A stretch of 14,633 nt of DNA from Microcaldota archaeon (GTDB taxonomy: Archaea; Micrarchaeota; Micrarchaeia; Micrarchaeales; CABMGC01), in NCBI GenBank assembly GCA_021846005.1, contig JAJZIZ010000016.1, forward strand, positions 1 through 14,633, read 5' to 3'. Of the stretch, positions 1 to 6,104 are shown in pieces (positions within the stretch are counted from its first letter, which is position 1; each line of letters starts with the position of its first letter). The notes under the pieces were generated by a model. It worked only from the letters and a program-made list of their open reading frames with translations, ran no database searches and had not been told where the DNA came from. The position numbers and the translations under genes are program-made.

Positions 1-140
1 TCAACAGAGCTACCCTTGGACAGAGGGAAAGTCACGCTCAGGGAGAGAATCGTCAATACATTTCAACAGGAAATGCAAACGGACTCGAAGAACTGAGAAC
101 CGATAAAACACATCCTTTGCAGGGTGCAGTGATTGCATGA
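1..140 (+). CDS. tnpB: TnpB (IS200/IS605 OrfB) C-terminal end, partial at window edge
   Basis: An open frame enters from the window edge (codons in phase with base 3) and stops with TGA at 138-140, giving about 45 C-terminal residues. The segment ATLGQRESHAQGE closely resembles the conserved tail found just after the last zinc-finger/RuvC region of TnpB proteins (compare the common ATVGxTxSxAxGD). TnpB is the RNA-guided nuclease of IS200/IS605 and IS1341-type elements. A right-end hairpin directly downstream supports the assignment. The catalytic domains lie outside the window, so intactness cannot be judged. Another frame is also open here for about 31 codons, but it lacks this tail signature. 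Confidence 0.72.
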   Translation, partial: NRATLGQRESHAQGENRQYISTGNANGLEELRTDKTHPLQGAVIA

Positions 141-183
141 ACGCAGAGGAAGCCCACGCCGTTTACGAGTGGGAGGGTGTCAC
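141..183 (+). ncRNA. IS200/IS605 right end and 3' part of TnpB omega-RNA (reRNA)
   Basis: Directly after the tnpB stop is GAGGAAGCCCAC, a hairpin pairing CCCAC (153-157) with GTGGG (169-173), and then AGGGTGTCAC. Within the loop, CGT (160-162) and ACG (165-167) can also pair. The layout GAAGCCC-stem-GGGAGGGTGTCAC is typical of archaeal IS605/IS1341 right ends, which double as the scaffold 3' end of the TnpB guide RNA. By that model the element ends near 183 and the guide would begin at about 184 (AGATACCTAAATG...). The exact end is inferred, and no left end for this copy is visible. Confidence 0.68.
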
Positions 184-204
184 AGATACCTAAATGTATA
201 GTTG

Positions 205-241
205 CTTATTTATACTTTTATAAATTGATTATAATCGTGAG
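205..241 (+). promoter_or_regulatory. Promoter and ribosome-binding motif of the secreted-repeat gene
   Basis: AT-rich TATA-like sequence (TTATTTATACTTTTATAAA, about 207-224) lies roughly 25-35 bases before the ATG at 245. A GTGA motif at 237-240 lies 4 bases before the start and matches part of the archaeal Shine-Dalgarno sequence GGTGAT. The TATA region begins only about 25 bases after the inferred end of the TnpB element. Confidence 0.5.
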
Positions 242-244
242 ATA

Positions 245-1030
245 ATGTCAAAAACACTGAAACTAATGGTGTCATTCGCAATACTTTTTGCAATATTCGG
301 CCTTGCATTCGTTCAGAATGCAGGTATAGTGTCCGCAGCGGCTACTGGTTATACATTCAATGTAGCATACAACAGCACTGTAGGCAACTACCTTGTGAAT
401 TCCCAGGGATATACCTTGTATACTTTCAGCATGGACAAACCATACAGCGGCACCAGCGCCTGCTATAGCGGATGCACAAGCATATGGACTCCTTATTACA
501 ATTCCGGCACCGTGACTGCTTCCGCGTCACTGAACGTCTCTGATTTTGGCGCAATAAACAGAACAGGGGGAGGCAAGCAGTACACATATCTGGGCCAGCC
601 GCTTTATACTTACAAGTATGATACCGCCCCGGGCCAGATGAACGGCAACGGATTTGAAAACCTTTGGCATATTGTAGTGGTATCCAACTATGCAGCAACA
701 TCTTCAGCGTCAAGTGCAAACACAAGTGCCTCTGCAACATCGGCAAATGCCACCTCCAACGCAAGCAATGCGACTGCGGCAAAATCTGTTGTTACAAACA
801 GTACGGCGACTACCAACAAAACTGCGAGCACGTCTTCCAAATCCACCTCGTATCCAAGTTCCACATCATATCCTTCCACATCAACGACTTCGATAAGCGC
901 TGCAAATTCCACAGCTAAGCCTGCTACCCAGGTTCAATCTTCAGGCAATTCTGGAACATACGCGGCAGTGATCGTAGTAATAATCATTGTTATAATATTG
1001 GGAGTGTATCTCTATACAAAGAGGAAATAA
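245..1030 (+). CDS. Surface-anchored secreted-repeat (PF03640-like) protein
   Basis: 261 residues. An N-terminal signal peptide (about 1-32) is followed by a domain at about 42-148 resembling the 'secreted repeat of unknown function' family (PF03640, Lipoprotein_15). Its first half has YLVNSQGYTLYTFSMD, then C73 and C77 before W81, and its second half has YLGQPLYTYKYDT and a closing W141. A Ser/Thr/Ala/Asn-rich linker (about 150-235) leads to a C-terminal membrane helix (about 238-257) ending in KRK, so the protein should be displayed outside the cell on a stalk. Ten N-x-S/T sequons are present, most in the linker, suggesting heavy N-glycosylation. The family's biochemical role is unknown. 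No lipobox is seen; anchoring appears to be by the C-terminal helix. It is followed after 16 bases by the DoxX-like gene. Confidence 0.85.
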   Translation: MSKTLKLMVSFAILFAIFGLAFVQNAGIVSAAATGYTFNVAYNSTVGNYLVNSQGYTLYTFSMDKPYSGTSACYSGCTSIWTPYYNSGTVTASASLNVSDFGAINRTGGGKQYTYLGQPLYTYKYDTAPGQMNGNGFENLWHIVVVSNYAATSSASSANTSASATSANATSNASNATAAKSVVTNSTATTNKTASTSSKSTSYPSSTSYPSTSTTSISAANSTAKPATQVQSSGNSGTYAAVIVVIIIVIILGVYLYTKRK

Positions 1031-1048
1031 TCTGGGATTTTTCCAGAT
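1030..1048 (+). promoter_or_regulatory. Hairpin covering the DoxX-like start codon
   Basis: ATCTGG (1030-1035) and CCAGAT (1043-1048) form a perfect 6-bp stem around a GATTTTT loop. The 3' arm includes the first two bases of the ATG at 1047. It could lower translation initiation or act as a weak terminator for the upstream gene, though the T-run lies in the loop rather than after the stem. The role is inferred. Confidence 0.4.
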
Positions 1049-1427
1049 GAAAAAGGATAGGATAAGGCATCTGCTGACAAGGTTTGCAGTTGCCCTTGTC
1101 TTCATGACTTTTGGCATATGGGAGATTACAAACCCGAGGTACTGGGAAGGATTCCTCCCCAGTTTCCTTCCTGCTGCCATAAGTCCATCCCTAATCATAC
1201 TTGCGCATGGTGTTCTTCTCCTAGCAATAGGGATAGCCATCCTGACTGGATTCTATCTAAGGATATTCTCAGCGCTTGCGGCAATTATGCTTATACTGAT
1301 AATTCTTTCATTGCTTTACCTTACTGGATTCATACAGATAGTTGTAAGGGATTCTGCAATATTGCTGCTGACGTGCTCAATTTTCTTTGATGACACCAGA
1401 TACCTCTGCATAACAAAGGAAAAATAA
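1047..1427 (+). CDS. DoxX-like integral membrane protein
   Basis: 126 residues with four predicted membrane helices (about 9-27, 45-68, 70-92, 99-114). The pattern FGIWEITNPRYWEGFLP, then GVLLLAIGIAILTGFYLRIFSALAAIM, then RDSAILLL matches the DoxX/DoxD-like small membrane protein family (PF07681 type). DoxD/DoxA are subunits of thiosulfate:quinone oxidoreductase in acidophilic archaea, but most DoxX-like proteins have no assigned reaction, so none is claimed here. It lies 16 bases after the secreted-repeat gene and may be cotranscribed with it. No clear Shine-Dalgarno motif is seen; the start codon sits in a hairpin. It converges with the next gene 20 bases downstream. Confidence 0.75.
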   Translation: MKKDRIRHLLTRFAVALVFMTFGIWEITNPRYWEGFLPSFLPAAISPSLIILAHGVLLLAIGIAILTGFYLRIFSALAAIMLILIILSLLYLTGFIQIVVRDSAILLLTCSIFFDDTRYLCITKEK

Positions 1428-1447
1428 GACTTCAATACTTGGTCAGA

Positions 1448-1762
1448 TTACTTTTTTTTCTTGTTTGCATTTTGTTGCCTATTCCCTCTGCCAATAATGG
1501 TCTGCAAGGCTCTTGTCGTTATGGGTCTTTCTCCTGCAGGAATGCTGCCGCTTCCATACGCTTCAAATCCTATTTCATATACTGACTCTATGAAATTGCC
1601 TTCGTGCCTTTTTACTGTCCTGTCTATCTTATGTGCCAATTTGACTACAGCTTCTATATTTCCAACTCTAATCTCCCTTTTGAGATCCTTTATATTTGCA
1701 ATTAGCCTGTTGGTCTCTTCTATAACTGCCTGTGTCTGGGGATACCTTTTAACCCTCTGCAT
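1448..1762 (-). CDS. Charged hypothetical protein, 104 aa
   Basis: Family not recognised. The protein is highly charged and mainly helical in appearance (residues 10-55: QAVIEETNRLIANIKDLKRE and a following amphipathic stretch), with a glycine/proline-containing part and a basic tail ending KKKK. No signal peptide or membrane helix is seen. An opposite-strand frame of the same length gives a hydrophobic, cysteine-scattered translation that looks like a shadow, so the minus strand is preferred. It is divergent from the 42-residue basic protein, sharing a 70-base intergenic region. Nucleic acid binding is possible from charge alone but is not shown. Confidence 0.65.
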   Translation of the reverse strand: MQRVKRYPQTQAVIEETNRLIANIKDLKREIRVGNIEAVVKLAHKIDRTVKRHEGNFIESVYEIGFEAYGSGSIPAGERPITTRALQTIIGRGNRQQNANKKKK

Positions 1763-1832
1763 CTCAAAACCCTGACTATCATATTTAGCACTTCAATATA
1801 TAAAAATTTGCATTTTATAGATAGTGATAGAC
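1763..1832. promoter_or_regulatory. Divergent promoter region between 1448-1762 and 1833-1961
   Basis: A 70-base region contains a plus-strand TATA-like sequence (AATATATAAAAAT, about 1795-1807) ahead of the ATG at 1833, and AGTGAT at 1823-1828 as a ribosome-binding motif. On the minus strand CTAAATATGAT (about 1779-1789) lies about 20-25 bases before the ATG at 1762. Promoter assignment rests on sequence resemblance only. Confidence 0.45.
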
Positions 1833-1961
1833 ATGCAAAAAACAAAAAGCAAAAAAACAAGAAGGGTAGGCAAATCCTACAGGAAGGTAGCCAAGGCCTC
1901 AAAGCTAAAGAAGGCTAAGAGGAAGATCCTCAGGTCCCAAAGATCCACGAAGAGAAGATAA
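1833..1961 (+). CDS. Tiny, extremely basic protein (42 aa)
   Basis: ATG at 1833 to TAA at 1959-1961 encodes 42 residues, nearly half of them Lys or Arg and none of them Asp or Glu. It starts MQKTKSKKTRRVGKSYRK and ends RSQRSTKRR. It has its own TATA-like sequence, an AGTGAT ribosome-binding motif 4 bases before the ATG, and a clear terminator 11 bases after the stop, so it looks like a real single-gene unit. The composition suggests an RNA- or DNA-binding protein, such as a small ribosome-associated or chromatin protein. No family is recognised, so this is inference. It could alternatively be a conserved peptide embedded in a small RNA. Confidence 0.7.
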   Translation: MQKTKSKKTRRVGKSYRKVAKASKLKKAKRKILRSQRSTKRR

Positions 1962-1972
1962 AGACGCAATTT

Positions 1973-2009
1973 GCCTTCTGGTCTTTGGCAGAAGGCTTTT
2001 TAATTTTTT
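1973..2009 (+). terminator. Intrinsic-type terminator after the basic protein
   Basis: GCCTTCTG (1973-1980) pairs perfectly with CAGAAGGC (1989-1996) around an 8-base loop. TTTTT, AA and a six-base T run follow. The T-rich tract is the usual archaeal termination signal. Confidence 0.8.
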
Positions 2010-2115
2010 ATCCCGTTCGAACGTATTTCCGAACAAAATGCAACTTTGCACAAACCGCGTCTTTTCAAAACGCACGCTTCAGGAAATTATCATATCTTTC
2101 TGAAATTATGTTTTT

Positions 2116-3351
2116 CTATTCCTTTGAAGTTTTTCTATTTCTTCCAGATAATACTTTCAGGTAACGTCTTAAACTATCGCTCATCTCAGATGCCATCGAA
2201 TCTGGATATATCCGGTATTTTCTGGCCGATTCCTGCATAGCTTTCAATTCTGTGCCATTTGCAACAGCGTCCTTTACTTTACATACTATCTCATTTGCAA
2301 ACTCTCTGCCTTTGGCTGTGGGCTCTATTATTGACGCCATTTCATCGTTCTCGCAGAGTATCTCTGTAAATCCTCTCTTTTTTAGCCTGACTAGAATTTT
2401 ATGCACTATTGCATTTTCACCATGTCTAAGGTATTCAACAATATCCTCCCATGTGCTCATGCCTTTTCTTGCCAGGTATTTTGCAGCCTCTGTTGTAAGA
2501 TAATCCCATCTGCCTATGGGCTTCACATCCCCTGGGTTTTTGCCATCGATCCAGCAATGCAATGTCCTTTCATAATCTTTTTTCGGTGGCCTGTGGACGT
2601 CAACCAGACCTAATCCTGACTTAGTGCTCAAGCATGTATTTATGACTATTGGCGTGCATCCAGTATCTGTGGCAATCTCTCCGACTTTTTTTTCCTTGCT
2701 CTTGTCCAGAAGCTCAAGAATCCTGAACCTGCTTAATGGGGATATATTTTTGTCAAATGCAACAGGATTCCCAAACAGACTGTACAATGGAATTTCATAT
2801 TTGCAAGACATCTGCAAGCTGAACAATGCAAGCGGCTGTCCATACACAAATCCTGATTCGCTTGCAGCATATTCTGTCAAGAATTCAAACTGTTCGAAAC
2901 GGTATGAGACAAAACCTGCGCTATCAATGTATGACATGTGTTTATTAAAATGAGGCATAGCTCTCTCAATTTTCCATGCGCCATCGGTTCTAATTTCAAA
3001 GTGTTCCATTATGTTTTCGGCAAGCTTGGGCTGTCTATCGAGCATAAGCATGAGTATTATGTTGGGTTCCGAATTCATTACAGAGCGCAACAAGCAATCG
3101 AGCCTCTCGCTTATTGTTGCCTTAATTTTTAAACCATCATCGAACGGCGAAGGCAGGGGGCTTTCCAATATGTCCCTAATGCGTACCCATTCGCCTCTGC
3201 TTATGGTACCTTCTTCACGCATCTGATCTGAAAATATTAGTATTTCCTGCCTGTTGGCATTTGGTCCACGCAGCAATCCTGAGATGTCTTGGTCATGTCT
3301 TATCTTATCTATTATAATTCCTGCCCGTTTCGTAACAAACCGTTTTTCCAT
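2116..3351 (-). CDS. Hypothetical protein with two winged-helix-like segments
   Basis: 411 residues, family not recognised. Residues about 205-255 (SRFRILELLDKSKEKKVGEI and on to LGLVDVHRPP) read like a winged-helix DNA-binding domain, with a recognition-helix-like stretch then a short strand pair. Residues about 283-355 (LTTEAAKYLARKGMSTWEDI, then HKILVRLKKRGF and the wing-like IIEPTAKGREF) could be a second one. The N-terminal 200 residues are mixed alpha/beta with no familiar catalytic motif. The last 35 residues are Arg/Lys/Ser-rich. No signal peptide or membrane helix is seen. Two DNA-binding-like units suggest a transcription regulator, an inference from predicted shape. The gene stands alone, with 154 bases to the terminator-bearing gene on one side and 232 noncoding bases on the other. 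Confidence 0.75.
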   Translation of the reverse strand: MEKRFVTKRAGIIIDKIRHDQDISGLLRGPNANRQEILIFSDQMREEGTISRGEWVRIRDILESPLPSPFDDGLKIKATISERLDCLLRSVMNSEPNIILMLMLDRQPKLAENIMEHFEIRTDGAWKIERAMPHFNKHMSYIDSAGFVSYRFEQFEFLTEYAASESGFVYGQPLALFSLQMSCKYEIPLYSLFGNPVAFDKNISPLSRFRILELLDKSKEKKVGEIATDTGCTPIVINTCLSTKSGLGLVDVHRPPKKDYERTLHCWIDGKNPGDVKPIGRWDYLTTEAAKYLARKGMSTWEDIVEYLRHGENAIVHKILVRLKKRGFTEILCENDEMASIIEPTAKGREFANEIVCKVKDAVANGTELKAMQESARKYRIYPDSMASEMSDSLRRYLKVLSGRNRKTSKE

Positions 3352-3583
3352 TACTGATTTATCTTTTTGTACTCCTCTTTATGTGTTGTGGATTTTGAAG
3401 AATGCCGCGAGATAACATGTATCATTTCTAGGACCGCAGCGCTGCACGATTTTTTATCTCTTTAAAGGTCCGTGCTTTTTGCGCGGCCTCCGCATTTATG
3501 GAACGCCTTCCTACACTGGCCTTCTATACGGGTTCCTATGCTACTAATGGATTTGTGCGCTGCAAAATCCCCAACGGTACACT
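3352..3583. other. 232-base noncoding gap with paired elements
   Basis: No convincing gene is seen. GGACC (3431-3435) can pair with GGTCC (3467-3471), or GCACG (3444-3448) with CGTGC (3471-3475), which is followed by five T. GGATTT (3549-3554) can pair with AAATCC (3565-3570) close to the stop of the gene ending at 3584. The gap holds the promoter side of the 411-residue gene and the 3' side of the 208-residue gene. A small RNA is possible, but no known RNA family is recognised. Confidence 0.35.
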
Positions 3584-4210
3584 TCAAGGGCGCAATGAAA
3601 TAATGACATCGGTCTTTGTGATTATATTTTTGTAAAGGTTGACTCCTTCGACATTCATCAGTCCCAAGGACTGTCCCGTATTAGACAAAAATCTATCTAT
3701 CTCCATTACTTTTTTCGGTGTCCCGCCATTCGTGTCAGCCTTGAAAATATTATCAAGCAATCTGTTCCACTTCTGAAATTCTCCAACCATGCCTCTTATT
3801 ATCGGTATCTCTCCAGAGTTCAAACCAGACATAAGCCTGTTATTAGCTTTTTCAAAGCCTTCGAGTTTATTTCCCAACTCTCCACTGCAAAAACGCTCAA
3901 TAAAATAAAGTATAACCCTAAGCCCGAAGTTGTTTCCTACGTCTTCCAAATCTTTCTGTACATGAACTTCAATGGCTGTGCCTCTGAGTATCAGCCCGGC
4001 TCCAAGACTATTGTTAATGTATGGATACACTTCCAGGTTGGTGATTCCGTCTCCTTTTCTATTTGCCGAATGCCTCAGAACCTGTTCAAAATCCCTGAAC
4101 TTTACAATGGCTTGTTCTTTGTCTCCCCGGCGCAGCGAATTTGCAATTTCGGCTATATCAGTAGCGAGTGTTCCTATCTGTGATCTATCTTTTGACCAGA
4201 CAATATCCAT
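3584..4210 (-). CDS. Hypothetical protein, 208 aa
   Basis: Family not recognised. The protein is soluble and largely helical, with no signal peptide, membrane helix or familiar catalytic motif. It opens with MDIVWSKDRSQIG. Residues about 58-90 (NLEVYPYINNSLGAGLILRG and a following hydrophilic stretch) appear to form a beta-rich centre within helical flanks. The start at 4210 is supported by a TATA-like ATATATAT about 25 bases upstream on the minus strand, which fits a leaderless transcript. It is divergent from the flavin reductase-like gene and runs toward the 411-residue gene on the same strand, but the 232-base gap argues against a tight operon. Confidence 0.7.
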   Translation of the reverse strand: MDIVWSKDRSQIGTLATDIAEIANSLRRGDKEQAIVKFRDFEQVLRHSANRKGDGITNLEVYPYINNSLGAGLILRGTAIEVHVQKDLEDVGNNFGLRVILYFIERFCSGELGNKLEGFEKANNRLMSGLNSGEIPIIRGMVGEFQKWNRLLDNIFKADTNGGTPKKVMEIDRFLSNTGQSLGLMNVEGVNLYKNIITKTDVIISLRP

Positions 4211-4225
4211 GATTATTTATTGTAT

Positions 4226-4284
4226 TTTCTCATATATATCCGTTATCGTGTTGGGACATACGCTTCGTCTTTATATACTTTAAC
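4226..4284. promoter_or_regulatory. Back-to-back TATA boxes in a divergent intergenic region
   Basis: CATATATATC (4231-4240) lies about 25 bases before the minus-strand ATG at 4210. CTTTATATACTTTA (about 4269-4282) lies upstream of the plus-strand starts at 4321 (GTG) and 4333 (ATG). The two elements are about 38 bases apart, one for each divergent gene. Assignment is by resemblance to the archaeal TATA consensus and by spacing. Confidence 0.5.
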
Positions 4285-4332
4285 CTGCAATAGATAATAT
4301 CACAGCATTCACGGAATAACGTGGCGACATCT

Positions 4333-4935
4333 ATGGAAAAAATAAAAATAAAAGTTATACTTGGAAGTGTAAGGGAAGGAAGATTTGGCCAGAGGCCCGC
4401 ATCTTGGATAATGGAAGAGCTAAAGGGTTGGGAAAACGTAGAAGCTGAACTTCTAGACCTCAAGGATTACCCTATGCCGTTCTTTGATTCGCCCACGTCT
4501 CCTGCGATGATGAATATGAAATATCCAAACGAAGTGGTGCAGAAATGGTCGAACAAAATAAACGATGGAGACGCATTCATCATAGTTTCACCCGAATACA
4601 ATCATGGGTATTCGAGCGTTTTGAAAAACGCAATGGACTGGCTGGTTCCTGAGTGGTCAAGAAAGCCTGTCGGGTTTGTAAGCTATGGCAGCGCCAGCGG
4701 CGCACGCGCCATAGAACAGCTTCGCGAGGTGGCAATAGAGCTCAATCTGGTGCCTATAAAGAAATCGGTCCACATAAGCTGGGATTTCATAATGAAAACA
4801 TGGAACAATAAGGAGATATCCAACACGGAGCTTTTCACCCCTATAAGGAAGGCCATGGGCCCTGACCATCTTGCAGATTTTGTCAACGATCTTCTCTGGA
4901 TGGCAACTGCGCTCAAGAATGCGAGAACAGGCTAA
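4333..4935 (+). CDS. NADPH-dependent FMN reductase-like flavoprotein
   Basis: 200 residues from ATG 4333; an in-frame GTG at 4321 adds four residues (MATS). The N-terminal strand and phosphate-binding loop KVILGSVREGRFG (about 8-19), followed by VSPEYNHGYSSVLKNAMDWL (about 85-104), are the two signature blocks of the NADPH-dependent FMN reductase family (PF03358, flavodoxin-like fold). Such proteins bind FMN and reduce flavins, quinones, azo compounds or metal oxyanions with NAD(P)H; the substrate here cannot be told. SYGSASGARAIEQLREVA is the usual later glycine-rich part. Length is normal for the family. It is likely cytoplasmic and is transcribed alone from its own TATA box. It converges with the gene ending at 5032 across a large hairpin. 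Confidence 0.9.
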   Translation: MEKIKIKVILGSVREGRFGQRPASWIMEELKGWENVEAELLDLKDYPMPFFDSPTSPAMMNMKYPNEVVQKWSNKINDGDAFIIVSPEYNHGYSSVLKNAMDWLVPEWSRKPVGFVSYGSASGARAIEQLREVAIELNLVPIKKSVHISWDFIMKTWNNKEISNTELFTPIRKAMGPDHLADFVNDLLWMATALKNARTG

Positions 4936-4936
4936 T

Positions 4937-4997
4937 AAAAAACGCATGCTGCCAGAGGCATCTATTCCCTCTGCATCATATGCCTTTGGCACATGCG
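4937..4997 (-). terminator. Large two-part hairpin with T-run, minus-strand terminator
   Basis: CGCATG (4943-4948) pairs with CATGCG (4992-4997), and inside it CAGAGG (4953-4958) pairs with CCTCTG (4968-4973). On the minus strand the structure is immediately followed by TTTTTT (complement of 4937-4942), just past the stop of the gene ending at 5032. This is a good intrinsic-type terminator for that gene. The structure could also insulate the convergent flavoprotein gene, but there is no plus-strand T-run. Confidence 0.55.
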
Positions 4998-5031
4998 ACG
5001 GCATCATATCCGGGCAATCTACTTGAAACCT

Positions 5032-5838
5032 TTACTGCTTTCTTTTGGTTTCAACCAGCACTTGTATCAAAGGCGCTTTTCCGTATTCCAGGAATTTCGA
5101 TTCGGTTTTCTTAAAGAATGACACATCAACAAATTCTTTCCTTCTGATTATCGATCTGGTGTCCACTAACATTAACGTTGTGCCCTCAAAGAATTTTTTA
5201 TCCCCGGAAATGCTATTTAACAATTCTCTAAATTTCTCATCTCCGTTTTCAAACACATTGGATAGATAGATGAAATATTTGGCTTTCTGCGTGGTTCTTT
5301 TCATATAATAGTTTATATCCGAAAGAGAAAAACTTATCTCCTGTGCGTATTTCATGACAGGCAGCTTCTGCTGGTGAAATCCCAATTCTTCCGAAATCTT
5401 CTTGGAATACGCCTGGGAATGCCACATTCTAAGATACTTCTGATACTCCTCAGTTGTAGAGGACCGGGAAAAGATTTCTGATATGAGGTAAAAATTCTCT
5501 ATCTGTGCGGGAATTATATCAACCAGCTCCGCGCTGAATTTCTTATTGTTTTTCTGCAAATTCGACAGAATTGTCAGGTTCTGGTTTCCACCGCCGCATA
5601 TTCCTACATATTTATCAATTCCATGATGTCCTTCCAGGAATCTGAGCGTCTCGTCTGAATACCTTTCATTTGATATGTGGTAATTTATCTCTCCCAGAAA
5701 GGACATCACATCCAAATGAATGGCGCTCGGCTTCTTTGCACTCTCGCCTGTGCCATTTTCTGGCTTTGGCCTTATTATCACGTTTCTAAAGTTGCCGCTT
5801 AAATATTTCATGCATATTCCGCTTCCTTGTAAACTCAT
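5032..5838 (-). CDS. SAM-binding-like protein, resembles DUF3419/BtaA-type transferases
   Basis: 268 residues. A glycine-rich loop after a strand (KYVGICGGGNQNLTILSNL, about 76-94) and a second acidic strand, LVDIIPAQIENF (about 105-116), together resemble motif I and post-I of class I SAM-binding proteins. The pairing GGGNQN...VDxxPAQ is most like DUF3419/BtaA-type aminocarboxypropyl transferases, but overall similarity cannot be measured here. YFIYLSNVFENG (about 200-211) and LMLVDTRS (about 233-240) fit later strands. The substrate is unknown, and a plain methyltransferase is equally possible. An alternative ATG ten codons in (5811) follows AAGGAAG and may be the real start. The gene stands alone, with a long 266-base upstream region and a hairpin/T-run terminator. 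Confidence 0.7.
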   Translation of the reverse strand: MSLQGSGICMKYLSGNFRNVIIRPKPENGTGESAKKPSAIHLDVMSFLGEINYHISNERYSDETLRFLEGHHGIDKYVGICGGGNQNLTILSNLQKNNKKFSAELVDIIPAQIENFYLISEIFSRSSTTEEYQKYLRMWHSQAYSKKISEELGFHQQKLPVMKYAQEISFSLSDINYYMKRTTQKAKYFIYLSNVFENGDEKFRELLNSISGDKKFFEGTTLMLVDTRSIIRRKEFVDVSFFKKTESKFLEYGKAPLIQVLVETKRKQ

Positions 5839-6104
5839 TTCAAATATCTATCTTCAGATATCCAAATTCCTGCCAGAAATCTATGTAGAAGTCTCATGTC
5901 TTCCAGAAACCAGTTGGGAATTATATTCCCTTTTCAGGTATATAAATGAATATCCATTTCGTGCAAAAGTGCGGCATACCAAATGTTTAGTCTGCATAGG
6001 CAAAACATAAATTAGCAAGCGTAATGCAACTGACGTAATGCAATTCGTCTATTCCCTTGCAATGTTATAATAATCTATAGGAACATAATAAAAAACGTGA
6101 ATTA
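5839..6104. promoter_or_regulatory. Divergent intergenic region with inverted repeats and TATA boxes
   Basis: The region lies between the SAM-binding-like gene (minus) and the HTH regulator (plus). It holds an inverted repeat ATATCT-6-AGATAT (5844-5861) just upstream of the minus-strand start. A second, GGGAAT-TAT-ATTCCC (5916-5930), lies next to a TATA-like GGTATATAAATG (about 5937-5948). Two direct repeats are at 6020-6043. The HTH gene's ribosome-binding motif GTGA is at 6097-6100, 4 bases before its ATG. No gene is seen. Confidence 0.4.
6020..6043 (+). repeat. Tandem CGTAATGCAA boxes upstream of the HTH gene
   Basis: CGTAATGCAA occurs at 6020-6029 and again at 6034-6043, a 14-base period with four bases between copies. 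It lies about 60-85 bases before the start of an HTH regulator. Such a pair could be an operator for autoregulation, which is inference. Confidence 0.45.

Noticed and set aside
21..36. AGAGGGAAAGTCACGC resembles the conserved GAGGAAAGTC core of RNase P RNA
   Set aside because: No other conserved RNase P RNA blocks are found nearby, and the stretch is explained by the TnpB C-terminal reading frame.
1461..1775. Plus-strand open frame of 104 codons opposite the charged hypothetical gene
   Set aside because: Its translation is hydrophobic with scattered cysteines, and it has no ribosome-binding motif. The minus-strand product looks far more protein-like.
2014..2023. Perfect palindrome CGTTCGAACG after the terminator of the basic protein
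   Set aside because: It is short, single and without a neighbouring start codon or paired partner, so chance is likely.
3431..3480. Possible small RNA or terminator in the 3352-3583 gap
   Set aside because: Stems are only 5 bp with long loops, and no known RNA family motif is seen. It is kept only as a description of the gap.
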